From assembly GCA_938028835.1 (NCBI GenBank), contig CALIMJ010000008.1:124001-188000 (forward strand): a stretch of DNA of 64,000 nucleotides, given 5' to 3'. The notes below the pieces were generated by a model. That model was given only the letters and a program-made list of their open reading frames with translations. It had not been told where the DNA came from and ran no database searches. The position numbers and the translations under genes are program-made. The stretch is from an uncultured bacterium (lineage in GTDB: Bacteria > Sysuimicrobiota > Sysuimicrobiia > Sysuimicrobiales > Sysuimicrobiaceae). Below are positions 51,061 through 58,914 of this stretch, in pieces; positions within the stretch are counted from its first letter, which is position 1, and every line of letters begins with the position of its first letter.

Positions 51061-51720
51061 CTAGGCCCGCGGGCGGCCGCCCGCGGGAACGTGGTCAGGA
51101 CACTCCCTGTACGTGATCGGGTCGGGCAGGGGCACGTCCGCAAACGCACAGTGGTGGGGCCCGCGAGGGTCCTCCGGGTGGGCGTCGGGCCGGAAGAAGC
51201 CGCAGCTCCAGCACATCTCGTACACGCGCACGTACCCCGCTTGGACGAACCGCCGGACGATGGCTTCCGTGGCATGGAGCAGCGCCCGCTGGTCTTCCTC
51301 CGGCAGCTCGCGGATCCACCGCTCGAGGTCGGTCAGGGCCGAGTCCAGGGAGTCTGCGGCCACCTCCCCCTTTCGGGTGAGACGGAGCCGCTTCCGCCCG
51401 CGCACGCCCCTAGCCGGCTCGCGGCGCAGCAGACCCTTGCGCTCCAGGGCGTCCACGACGCCGTTGGCGTTGGCGGGTGTGCACAGGAGTCGCTCCGCTA
51501 GGCCCGTGAGCGTGTGGAGATCCGGGCGGCTGTACCGGAGGAACAGCAGGGCCTGGGCCTGGGGGGACGTGAGGCCCAGCGCCTCGCTCCGCTCCCGGAA
51601 CAGGATGTTGAGTGCTTGACCGATGCGGTGGAGAGCCACTGCGATGTGCCCGGCCACGTTCGCCATCCGGTGGGCAGGGGCGAAACTGAACGGGCGCTCG
51701 GGCGGGTTCCCGTCTGGCAC
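51061..51720 (-). CDS. MarR-family regulator with Cys-rich C-terminal metal site
   Basis: A regulator of about 219 residues. HIAVALHRIGQALNILFRERSEALGLTSPQAQALLFL and TLTGLAERLLCTPANANGVVDALERKGLLRREP are the MarR dimer and HTH elements, with GRKRLRLTRKG in the wing. After the MarR domain comes a tail with CWSCGFFRPDAHP, HHCAFADVP and YRECPDH: four cysteines plus histidines that probably bind iron-sulfur or zinc. It heads the respiratory operon and may sense NO or oxygen. GTG 51720 follows GGGGGAAGG closely; ATG 51666 is the alternative. Confidence 0.82.
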   Translation of the reverse strand: MPDGNPPERPFSFAPAHRMANVAGHIAVALHRIGQALNILFRERSEALGLTSPQAQALLFLRYSRPDLHTLTGLAERLLCTPANANGVVDALERKGLLRREPARGVRGRKRLRLTRKGEVAADSLDSALTDLERWIRELPEEDQRALLHATEAIVRRFVQAGYVRVYEMCWSCGFFRPDAHPEDPRGPHHCAFADVPLPDPITYRECPDHVPAGGRPRA

Positions 51721-51769
51721 CGCCTTCCCCCAAGGCAGCTTTTTTAAGAGCCCTAAATTGCCCCGACCG

Positions 51770-51799
51770 ATGATAGACGCGGTGTAGGACAAATGTCAA
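51770..51799 (-). promoter_or_regulatory. Promoter of the respiratory operon
   Basis: On the minus strand TTGACA, 18 nt, TATCAT: the best -35 in the window. The roughly 45-nt leader contains an AT-rich patch (CTTAAAAAAG). Confidence 0.8.
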
Positions 51800-51893
51800 C
51801 AGCGCTGCCGTCGCGGCAGGCCGCGGGGTTCGGGCGCACCCGCGGGAAAGGGTGCCGGGGTTGGGGCCGGAAGCTCGTGGGGCGGGCTACCGC

Positions 51894-52445
51894 CTAGCGA
51901 GCCGCCCGGGAGGGACGCCACTTGATGGTGCAGCCTACGGGCGGGGTCTCCGCGACTTCCGGCTGCCGGCCCTCCAGGACCGCGTCCAGCGCCTCCCGCA
52001 GGTAGTGCCGCCGGACCTTCCGCGGGTCGTCGTAGTGGTCGTCGATGGCCCCGTGGTAGCGCAGGCGGCGGTCCCGGTCGAACACGAACACCTCCGGGGT
52101 GCGCTCCGCGCCGTAGGCCCGCGCCACCTCCTGGGTCTCGTCGTACAGGTACGGGAAGTTGTAGCCCTTCTCCTGTGCCCGCTCCCGCATCCGGTCGAAG
52201 CTGTCCTCGGGGTACTGCTCCGGGTCGTTGCTGCTGATCACGAGGAACTGCACCCCGCGCGGGGCGTAGTCCCGCTGGATGGCCACCATCCGGTCCTCCC
52301 AGGCCCGCACGTAGGGGCAGTGGTTGCAGCTGAAGATCACCACCACCGCCTGTCGGTCCGCGTAGTCGTCCAGGGCGTGCTCCCGGCCGTCCACGCCGGG
52401 CAGGCGGAAGGGGATGGCGGGGTCACCGGTCCTCAGGTTGGCCAC
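51894..52445 (-). CDS. Thioredoxin-family peroxiredoxin-like protein
   Basis: A 183-residue AhpC/TSA-fold protein of the thioredoxin-family type with CNHCPY as the redox motif (VVVIFSCNHCPYVRAWEDRM), followed by VQFLVISSNDPEQYPEDS, FPYLYDETQEVARAYGAERTPEVFVFDRD and DPRKVRRHYLREALDAVL. The cis-Pro in RTPEVFV is present. It acts as a cytoplasmic thiol-disulfide enzyme or peroxidase. GTG start with GAGGAGGT. It is the second of two leftward genes. Confidence 0.9.
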   Translation of the reverse strand: MANLRTGDPAIPFRLPGVDGREHALDDYADRQAVVVIFSCNHCPYVRAWEDRMVAIQRDYAPRGVQFLVISSNDPEQYPEDSFDRMRERAQEKGYNFPYLYDETQEVARAYGAERTPEVFVFDRDRRLRYHGAIDDHYDDPRKVRRHYLREALDAVLEGRQPEVAETPPVGCTIKWRPSRAAR

Positions 52446-52466
52446 GGCTGTACCTCCTCACTCGAG

Positions 52467-52805
52467 TCATGGAGTTGTCGGGCCCGAGGCTTCCCGGGCC
52501 CGCCGCAGGGCCGCTCGGATCTGCCCGGTACTCGGCAGCGGCGAGATGCGGCCGTCCTCGTGCACGTAGGCTCGGCACGTGAGCCGGTAGGGGAGGTTTT
52601 CCGCAGGTGCCACGTCTTCCCCGTCCACCAGGATGGTGGGGGATCCCACGAACCTCCACCGGCGCGCGTCCTCCTCCGTGTCCACCCGGACCACCTCCAC
52701 GGAAGCCTCCACCCCTTCCTGGCGGATCGCCTCGTGGAGGCGGGCCAGGGCTTCCCCGTGAGAAGGGCAGCCTTCCCAGTACAGGAACGTCACCCGCACC
52801 GCCAC
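52467..52805 (-). CDS. Small thioredoxin-fold protein
   Basis: A 112-residue thioredoxin-like protein: VTFLYWEGCPSHGEALARLHEAI at the N terminus, VEVVRVDTEEDARRWRFVGSPTILVDGEDV with the cis-Pro loop, and LTCRAYVHEDG. The active-site motif is GCPSH, with only the first Cys of CxxC, plus a Cys in LTCR. This architecture is common in proteins near mercury or organo-metal genes, but no such genes are here. GTG start; TGTAAA 4 nt upstream on the minus strand could make it leaderless. Confidence 0.8.
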   Translation of the reverse strand: MAVRVTFLYWEGCPSHGEALARLHEAIRQEGVEASVEVVRVDTEEDARRWRFVGSPTILVDGEDVAPAENLPYRLTCRAYVHEDGRISPLPSTGQIRAALRRAREASGPTTP

Positions 52806-52858
52806 GGCGTTTACACAGGCGCGCCCGAGGAGACCCCGGGCCGGGCACCTGCGCCCAG

Positions 52859-52864
52859 TATACT
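52859..52864 (+). promoter_or_regulatory. -10 hexamer of a leaderless promoter (Nudix-like gene)
   Basis: TATACT ends 6 nt before GTG 52871, in a short divergent region. Confidence 0.65.
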
Positions 52865-52870
52865 GGCGCC

Positions 52871-53362
52871 GTGGAGCGGCGGATCAAGCGGTCGGTGGCC
52901 CTGGTGGCCTACCCTCCCGGAGATCGCGGGCGCTTCGTGGTCGTGCGTCGGCCGGAGGGGCCGGGTGAGGAGCTGCCGGGGATGTGGGGACTGCCCGCGG
53001 TTTCCTTGGCGCCCGGGGAGACGGAGGAAGCGGCAGCGCTACGGGTGGGACGGCAGAAACTGGGCTGCGGGGTGCGCCTGCTGCGGGTGCTGGGCCGGGG
53101 CTCGCAGCGAAGGCCGGGATACCGGCTGGAGATGGCCGTATACGAGGCAGAGCTGGCCCGCGCCGCTCCGCAGCTGCCGCCGCCGCGCCAGGACGCGGAC
53201 GTCACCTACTACGTGGCTTGGCGGTTCGGAGGCGCGGAGGACCTGGGTGAGGCCGCGGAACGGGGATCCCTGTGCGCCCGGGTGGCCCTGCAGGCCCTCC
53301 GGGCGCGATCCCGGCGGGCCTACGGCTCCAGGTCTTCCACCCGAAAGGCGAGGACGAAGTAG
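52871..53362 (+). CDS. Nudix-fold protein lacking the catalytic glutamates
   Basis: A 163-residue Nudix-fold protein. SVALVAYPPGDRGRFVVVRRPEGPGEELPGMWGLPAVSLAPGETEEAAALRV matches the start of the domain, including WGLPxxxLxPGET. The Nudix helix, normally REVxEEx-x-G, reads RVGRQKLGCGV, so the metal-binding glutamates are gone. It is probably a binding or regulatory protein rather than a hydrolase. Its 3' end overlaps a DinB relic on the other strand. Start set by the -10 at 6 nt. Confidence 0.72.
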   Translation: MERRIKRSVALVAYPPGDRGRFVVVRRPEGPGEELPGMWGLPAVSLAPGETEEAAALRVGRQKLGCGVRLLRVLGRGSQRRPGYRLEMAVYEAELARAAPQLPPPRQDADVTYYVAWRFGGAEDLGEAAERGSLCARVALQALRARSRRAYGSRSSTRKARTK

Positions 53363-53427
53363 TCCAGGTTCTCCGCGTTGAACCCCAGCTGCCGCAGCAT
53401 GAACATCCCCTGCGCCCGGTGGTGCAC
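53320..53427 (-). pseudogene. DinB-like protein, C-terminal remnant
   Basis: A minus-strand frame reads VHHRAQGMFMLRQLGFNAENLDYFVLAFRVEDLEP then stops. HHRxQ...LR.LG is the usual C-terminal helix of DinB/YfiT-type four-helix metalloproteins. No upstream part exists: the phosphoesterase gene begins its 3' end 30 nt away. The remnant overlaps the end of the Nudix-like gene. Confidence 0.5.
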
Positions 53428-53456
53428 CGGTCAGAATTCACCACGCACTGGGCCCA

Positions 53457-54029
53457 TCACGGGGATCGGGGCAGCAGTTCCACCCGGGGCTCCGGAGCCT
53501 GCCACGTGATCAGCGCTCCGAAGTACCGATCGTTGCCCATGGTGCAGTTCACCACCAGGGTATCCCCCAGGCGCTCCACGCCCGGGGACTCGTGCACGTG
53601 CCCGCATACCACCAGCCGAGGCCGGTGGCGCTCCACGTAGTCCCGCACCGCCACCGAGCCGATGTGCGCGCCGTTCCACGCGCGGTCCAGCACCCCGCGG
53701 GGCGGCTCGTGCACGACCAGGACGTCGCACGGCTCGTCCCCGAGACCGCCGAACCGGACCCCCTCGTGTTGCACACAAGCCCGCTGCGGGCTGCGGGCGG
53801 GGCTGCGGACGATGGCCTCATCCACGTCGAAGGGATCCATGTTGCCGGGGATGGCCAGCACCAGCACGTCGGGGAGCTCCAGCAACTCCAACGCCTCCCG
53901 GCCCCGGCCGGAGTGGGTAAGGTCTCCGGCCAGAATGAGGACGTCCGGCCGCAGACGGCCCACGGCCTCCCGCACCGCCTGGATCCGGTCTGGTCGTCCG
54001 TGCAGGTCCGCGGTGGCGTAGATCCGCAT
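53457..54029 (-). CDS. Metallophosphoesterase (YfcE/MPE type)
   Basis: A 190-residue calcineurin-like phosphoesterase. RIYATADLHGR (D-x-H), VLILAGDLTHSGRG (GD), IPGNMDP (GNxD), DVLVVHEPP (H) and VVCGHVHESPG (GHxH) give the complete two-metal site. The substrate may be a cyclic nucleotide or phosphodiester. ATG 54029 (or GTG 54032) follows the unknown gene by 6 nt, so the two are probably co-transcribed. Confidence 0.9.
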   Translation of the reverse strand: MRIYATADLHGRPDRIQAVREAVGRLRPDVLILAGDLTHSGRGREALELLELPDVLVLAIPGNMDPFDVDEAIVRSPARSPQRACVQHEGVRFGGLGDEPCDVLVVHEPPRGVLDRAWNGAHIGSVAVRDYVERHRPRLVVCGHVHESPGVERLGDTLVVNCTMGNDRYFGALITWQAPEPRVELLPRSP

Positions 54030-54035
54030 CACGCC

Positions 54036-54848
54036 CTACTGCAGGTGCCAGAACAGGCGCAGGTGCTGCCAGCGCAGGTACCGGTCCGCCAGCAGGGACA
54101 GGGGCTTGCGCGCGGCGGGGAAGTCCTCCGACAGCCGCTCCAGCACCCTCCGCAGTCCGGACTCCGCGGCGTCCCGGTGCTCCGCCGCCAGCCGGTAGAA
54201 GGTAGCCCCCTGCTGCTCGTACTCCTCCAGGCTGCGCCACTCACCTCCCAGAGCCCGCCCCGGCCGCACCGTGCGCGCGTAACCCCCGTGGGACAGGACG
54301 TAGCCGGGGAACACCCCTGTGAGGAACAGGGCGATGTCCGCAATCCGCCGCAGCAACGGGAAGCGGTACGGCTCCTCCACCAGCTGCGCCAGCCGCACCA
54401 TGTCGTCCATGTTCAGGTCGGAAAAGCGCAGCCGCTGCAGCCTCCCGCGGTGCCACACGTGCACCACGTAGGTCTCCGTCCGGACGAAGGAGGCCAGCAT
54501 GGCGGCCAGGTAATCCAGGACCTCCTCGTCGTCCAGGAGCTGGTTCACCCGGGGGGTGTCGAAGATGGGCACGGACTCCCGCAGGCCCACCCACTCCAGG
54601 GTATAGCGGGCGTGCCGGACGTCCCGCGCCACCTGCCGGAGGAGGATGGCGAACAGCAGGCGGGGGGAGATCTTGAGGGTGATGTCCGGGTCGGTCCGGA
54701 TCCGCTCCACCAGCCGGGCGTCCTCCAGGGCCACCTCCAGGAATTCCGGCCGGCGTAGCTGCGACAGGAGGACCGGGACTTGGTCGGGCCGCTCCGCCAG
54801 CGTGCTCGCGATGAAGCGCAGGTCGTGTTCCCCGTAGGTCTGGGTCAT
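54036..54848 (-). CDS. Conserved-looking protein of unknown function
   Basis: A 270-residue protein I do not recognise. Predicted mostly helical, with no signal peptide or long membrane segment, though LLRRIADIALFLTGVFPGYV is hydrophobic. Notable runs are ERPDQVPVLLSQLRRPEFLEVALEDARL, LKISPRLLFAILLRQVARDV and LADRYLRWQHLRLFWHLQ at the end. ATG 54848 has GGGGGAG 6 nt before; a -10 TATATT lies at 54880-54885. It lies in an operon with the metallophosphoesterase, divergent from the TRAP permease. Confidence 0.75.
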   Translation of the reverse strand: MTQTYGEHDLRFIASTLAERPDQVPVLLSQLRRPEFLEVALEDARLVERIRTDPDITLKISPRLLFAILLRQVARDVRHARYTLEWVGLRESVPIFDTPRVNQLLDDEEVLDYLAAMLASFVRTETYVVHVWHRGRLQRLRFSDLNMDDMVRLAQLVEEPYRFPLLRRIADIALFLTGVFPGYVLSHGGYARTVRPGRALGGEWRSLEEYEQQGATFYRLAAEHRDAAESGLRRVLERLSEDFPAARKPLSLLADRYLRWQHLRLFWHLQ

Positions 54849-54879
54849 GTCACGCTCCCCCTCGACCGCCTCCACCTCC

Positions 54880-54885
54880 AATATA
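54880..54885 (-). promoter_or_regulatory. -10 hexamer for the unknown gene/phosphoesterase pair
   Basis: Minus-strand TATATT about 30 nt before ATG 54848. No clear -35. Confidence 0.45.
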
Positions 54886-54973
54886 CGTATCGGGCGCGCC
54901 GGGGGCCTCCTTCACCCCGGGCGGAGGATCTCCAGGGGACGCCACGAAAACCCTGGCGGACGGGGGCGCGGCA

Positions 54974-56998
54974 ATGACGCGGGCTGAGGTCGGGCAAGCG
55001 CAGGAGATCGAGCAGCTGCTGGCCAGCGCGGACCCCGAGTTCGGGTACCGCAGGCTCGCGGGGCCCTTCGCCGCGGCTGTCGCCACGGTGGCGGTGGCCA
55101 TGTCGGCCTTCCACCTGTACACCTCGGGCTTCGGGACTCTTCTGGCCCTTAAGCAGCGGGCCGTGCACCTGGGCTTCGTGTTCACCCTGGTGTTCCTCCT
55201 GTACCCCGTACGGAGGAAGCACGCGGGCCAGACCGTCTTCGGGTGGCCGGACGTGGCGTTCGCCCTGGCGGGCGTGGCCTGCGTGGGCTACCTCCTCTGG
55301 CACCACGACCGCCTGATGCTGCAGGCCGGCCAGCTGGCCCGTACGGACCTCGTGGTGGGCGCGGCGGGGGTCCTGCTGGTGCTGGAGGCGGGCCGGCGGG
55401 TGATGGGGGTCTTGCCCTTTATCGCCGCAGCCCTGCTGGCGTACCCCTTCCTGGGGGAGTACGTGCCCGGCCTGTTCGCGGTGCGCCGGTTCCCCGTGGA
55501 GCGGGTCATCGAGCACATGTGGTACACCACGGAGGGCGTGTTCGGGATCCCGCTCGGGGTTTCGGCCACCTACGTTTTCCTGTTCGTGCTGCTGGGCGCC
55601 TTTCTCGAGCGAACCGGGTTGGGCCAGCTGTTCGTGGAGGTCGCCATGGCCCTGGCGGGGTGGATGCACGGGGGACCCGCCAAAGTGTCCGTGTTCAGCA
55701 GCGCCCTGCTGGGCACCGTTTCCGGCTCCTCGGTGGCGAACGTGGTAGCCGACGGGGTCTTCAACATCCCCCTGATGAAGCGGCTGGGCTACCACCCGCG
55801 CTTTGCGGCGGCGGCGGAGGCGGCCACCTCCGTGGGCGGCCAGATCATGCCGCCCGTGATGGGCGCTGCCGCCTTCGTGATGGCGGAGTTCCTGGGAGTG
55901 CCCTACCTCACCGTGGTGCAAGCAGCCGTGGTGCCGGCCCTGCTGTACTTCGTATCCCTGTTCTTCGTGATCCACTTCGAGGCCAGACGCCTGGACCTGC
56001 GGGGGCTGCGGCGGGAGGAGCTCCCCGACCTGCGGCGCACGGTGCTCCGCAAGTGGTACCTGGTGGTCCCCCTGCTCGTCATGGTCCTGTACCTGGTGCG
56101 GGGATTTTCGCCCGCGCGGGCGGCGTTCATGGCCATCGCGCTCGCCGCGGCCGTCCACCTGATCACGTGCGTCCGGGAAGGCCGCCTGCGGGACTACCCG
56201 CGGGAGCTGTGGGGGATGCTGGAGTACGGGGCCCGGAACGCTCTGACGGTGGCCCTGGCGTGCGCGGTGGTGGGGGTCATTATCGGCGTCGTCACCCTCA
56301 CGGGGATTGGGAACGCCCTGGTCACGGTGACCACCGCTCTGGGCCAGCACAACCTGTTCCTGACGCTGGTGCTGGTCATGGTGGCCTGCACCATCATCGG
56401 CTCCGGGATCCCTACCACCGCCACCTACATCATCCTGGCGGCCCTGGCGGTCCCCGCCATCGAGGCACTCCTTCCCGCCAAGGGGCCGGAGATCGCGCCG
56501 GGAGTGAGGGTTTCTCACATCGCGGGACACCTGTTCATCTTCTACTACGGCGTCATCGCGGACCTGACCCCTCCAGACGCCCTGGCTGCCTATGCGGCCG
56601 CGGGCATTGCCCGGACGCCGCCGTTCCCGGTGAGCCTGGAGGCCACGCGGCACGCCCTCGCGGCCATCCTCGTCCCGTTTGCCTTCGTGTACTCTCCGGA
56701 GCTGTTGCTGCTCAGCGGGTCTTGGCCCGACCGCGCGTTAGCGGTGGCCTCCGCGGTGGCGGGGATCGTGTTCCTGTCCGCGGCGGTGGCCGGCTACTTC
56801 TTCGGGCCCGCCCACCCCGTGGAGCGGGTGCTCCTGGCGGGTGCTGCGGTGGGGATGGTCCTGCACAACCCGTGGCTGGACCTGGCGGGGCTTGCAGCTG
56901 CAGGTCTGGTGGCGGCCGCGCAGTTCTTCCGACAGGCTCCGGGAACGCGCGGGGCGGGCCGAGGTCAGCCGGCGGCGGCCAAGCAGGACGGGCGATGA
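54974..56998 (+). CDS. TRAP transporter fused 4TM/12TM permease (TAXI type)
   Basis: A 674-residue permease in which the small DctQ-like part (first about 170 residues) is fused to the large DctM-like part. GYRRLAGPFAAAVATVAVAMSAFHLYTSGFG opens it; the core has FGIPLGVSATYVFLFVLLGAFLERTGLG, GTVSGSSVANVVADGVFNIPLMKRLGY and GSGIPTTATYIILAALAVPA, all typical of TAXI-TRAP systems, followed by a short extra helical tail. These import organic or amino acids with a sodium gradient. The obligatory periplasmic TAXI binding protein is not encoded nearby. The stop overlaps the arginase start. Confidence 0.93.
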   Translation: MTRAEVGQAQEIEQLLASADPEFGYRRLAGPFAAAVATVAVAMSAFHLYTSGFGTLLALKQRAVHLGFVFTLVFLLYPVRRKHAGQTVFGWPDVAFALAGVACVGYLLWHHDRLMLQAGQLARTDLVVGAAGVLLVLEAGRRVMGVLPFIAAALLAYPFLGEYVPGLFAVRRFPVERVIEHMWYTTEGVFGIPLGVSATYVFLFVLLGAFLERTGLGQLFVEVAMALAGWMHGGPAKVSVFSSALLGTVSGSSVANVVADGVFNIPLMKRLGYHPRFAAAAEAATSVGGQIMPPVMGAAAFVMAEFLGVPYLTVVQAAVVPALLYFVSLFFVIHFEARRLDLRGLRREELPDLRRTVLRKWYLVVPLLVMVLYLVRGFSPARAAFMAIALAAAVHLITCVREGRLRDYPRELWGMLEYGARNALTVALACAVVGVIIGVVTLTGIGNALVTVTTALGQHNLFLTLVLVMVACTIIGSGIPTTATYIILAALAVPAIEALLPAKGPEIAPGVRVSHIAGHLFIFYYGVIADLTPPDALAAYAAAGIARTPPFPVSLEATRHALAAILVPFAFVYSPELLLLSGSWPDRALAVASAVAGIVFLSAAVAGYFFGPAHPVERVLLAGAAVGMVLHNPWLDLAGLAAAGLVAAAQFFRQAPGTRGAGRGQPAAAKQDGR

Positions 56999-57894
56999 GG
57001 GATGTGGCCCTAGTGGGGGTTCCCCTGGATCTCGGGTCGGGGCGCCGCGGCACCGACATGGGGCCCAGCGCGCTGCGCTACGCGCAGCTGCAGGCGGAGC
57101 TGGAGAGCCTGGGCTACCGGGTCACTGACCTCGGCAACGTGAGCTTCCCAGTGGTGGAGCGACTGGAGGAGGGCGACCCGCGGGCGCGCTACGCGGACGC
57201 CATCGTCCGGGTGTGCGAGGAGGTGGACCGTGCGGTGACGGCGGCCCTGCGCCAGGGTGCCTTGCCCGTGGTTTTGGGGGGAGACCACAGCCTCAGCCTG
57301 GGGAGTGTTGCGGCGGTGATTCGTGACCGCCCGGAGACGGGGTTGTTGTGGCTGGACGCGCACGGCGACTTCAACACGCCCGAGACCTCTCCCTCCGGGA
57401 ACGTGCACGGGATGGTGCTGGCGTGCCTGGTGGGGCTCGGCCTTCCTCCCCTGGTGCGGGTGGGCGGGTTCGGGCCGAAACTGGCCCCGCAGCACTGCGC
57501 CCTGGTGGGCACCCGACAGCTGGACCCGGGGGAGCGGGAGCTGCTGCGGTCCAGCGGGGTGCGGGTGTTCACGATGAAGGACGTGGACCGGTACGGTGTG
57601 GGGGAGGTAGTCCAGCGCGCCCTGGACGCGGTCACCGACGGGGGCAAGCGGCCGCTGCACGTCAGCCTGGACCTGGACGTGGTGGACCCCGCACACGCTC
57701 CCGGCGTGGCGACCCCGTGTGCCGGCGGCCTGTCCTATCGTGAAGTGCACCTGGCCATGGAGCTGGTGGCGGACTCGGGCACCCTGCTGTGCATGGACGT
57801 GGTGGAAGTCAACCCCATCCTGGACGCACAGAACCGCACCGCGCGCCTGGCCACGGGGCTGGTGGCCTCCGCCCTGGGCAAGCGCATCTTCTGA
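56995..57894 (+). CDS. Arginase (ureohydrolase family)
   Basis: A 299-residue ureohydrolase. VALVGVPLDLGSGRRGTDMGPSALRYA is the arginase-type start; GGDHSLSLGS, WLDAHGDFNTPETSPSGNVHGM and VSLDLDVVDPAHAPGVATP give all binuclear-manganese ligands, and EVNPILD closes the core. The SGNVHGM loop fits arginase better than agmatinase. It hydrolyses L-arginine to ornithine and urea. ATG overlaps the TRAP stop (ATGA), suggesting that the transporter brings in arginine or a related amino acid. Confidence 0.92.
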   Translation: MRDVALVGVPLDLGSGRRGTDMGPSALRYAQLQAELESLGYRVTDLGNVSFPVVERLEEGDPRARYADAIVRVCEEVDRAVTAALRQGALPVVLGGDHSLSLGSVAAVIRDRPETGLLWLDAHGDFNTPETSPSGNVHGMVLACLVGLGLPPLVRVGGFGPKLAPQHCALVGTRQLDPGERELLRSSGVRVFTMKDVDRYGVGEVVQRALDAVTDGGKRPLHVSLDLDVVDPAHAPGVATPCAGGLSYREVHLAMELVADSGTLLCMDVVEVNPILDAQNRTARLATGLVASALGKRIF

Positions 57895-57954
57895 GGCGCT
57901 CCCGCGCCGCCGGCGCAGCCTCAGGGCAACCGCCCGTTCCCGCTGGACACGATC

Positions 57955-58914
57955 CTAATCGGCCGGTCGCGTCCGCGCAGCCGGCTTCGGGCTGCCCGCC
58001 GGGGCCGCCTCCCGGCGGAACTGGCGCCGCACCAGCTCCACGAACGCCTGCACCGTGCCCGGCAGCCGCCCCACGCGGCGCAGGGCCAGGAACACCTCCC
58101 GCTGCGCCGTGGGCAGGTCGCGCACCGTCCGGATGCGGACCATGCCCGCCCGCACGTACGCAGCCACGGAGCGGTGCGGCGCAAACCCCACTCCCATCCC
58201 GCGGGAGATGAGGATCACCCCCAGCGGGATGCCGTCCACCTCGATGGCGGAGTGCAGGCCCAGCTCCTCCTGCATCCACCGTTCGAACTCCTCGAAACCC
58301 TCGCCCCACTGCATGGAGATGAGGGTGTGCCCCACGAGGTCCCGGGGCGTGATGTGGCGCCGGCGGCTGAGGGGGTGGCGCGGCGGCGTCAGGAGGACGA
58401 TGTCGTCGGCCACCAGGGGCTCCACGGTGATGAGGGGCTCGTGCAGGGGGCGTACCACGAACCCCACGTCCGCCAGGCCGTCCCGCAGCATCTCCACCAC
58501 CTCGTTGGAGTGTCCGTACCGTACCACCACCCGGGCGCCGGGCCGCTCGCGGCGGAACGCCTCCAGAAGGTCGGGGAGGATGGCGGTGGCCGCGGACACC
58601 GTGGCGCCCACCAGCACGGTGCCCCGGCCCTCCGTCTCCCGGGCCGCGGACGCTCCCTCCTGGATCAGCTGCAACGCCCGCTGCGCGTAGGGCAGGAACG
58701 CCTCGCCCGCCTCGGTGAGCCGCACCGTCCTCCCGCGGCGCTCGAACAGGGGGCGCCCGATCTCCTGCTCGAGCGCCTGGATACGGGCGGTGACCGAGGG
58801 CTGGGTGAGGAACAGGGCGGCCGCCGCGCGGGTGAAGCTGCGCTCCCGCGCCACCTGCAGGAACGCCTCGAGGTTCTGCAGTTCCACGGGAAGACCAGTT
58901 CGCAGCTCAGCCAT
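57955..58914 (-). CDS. LysR-family transcriptional regulator
   Basis: A 319-residue LTTR. LQNLEAFLQVARERSFTRAAAALFLTQPSVTARIQALEQEIGRPLFERRGRTVRLTEAG is the HTH and linker helix; the periplasmic-binding-fold effector domain follows from VLVGATVSAATAILPDLLEAFRRERPGARV. The ligand is unknown, perhaps the substrate of the convergent TRAP/arginase pair. ATG 58914 has GAGGAG 5 nt upstream, and both sit inside a palindrome, so the protein may repress its own synthesis. Confidence 0.92.
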   Translation of the reverse strand: MAELRTGLPVELQNLEAFLQVARERSFTRAAAALFLTQPSVTARIQALEQEIGRPLFERRGRTVRLTEAGEAFLPYAQRALQLIQEGASAARETEGRGTVLVGATVSAATAILPDLLEAFRRERPGARVVVRYGHSNEVVEMLRDGLADVGFVVRPLHEPLITVEPLVADDIVLLTPPRHPLSRRRHITPRDLVGHTLISMQWGEGFEEFERWMQEELGLHSAIEVDGIPLGVILISRGMGVGFAPHRSVAAYVRAGMVRIRTVRDLPTAQREVFLALRRVGRLPGTVQAFVELVRRQFRREAAPAGSPKPAARTRPAD

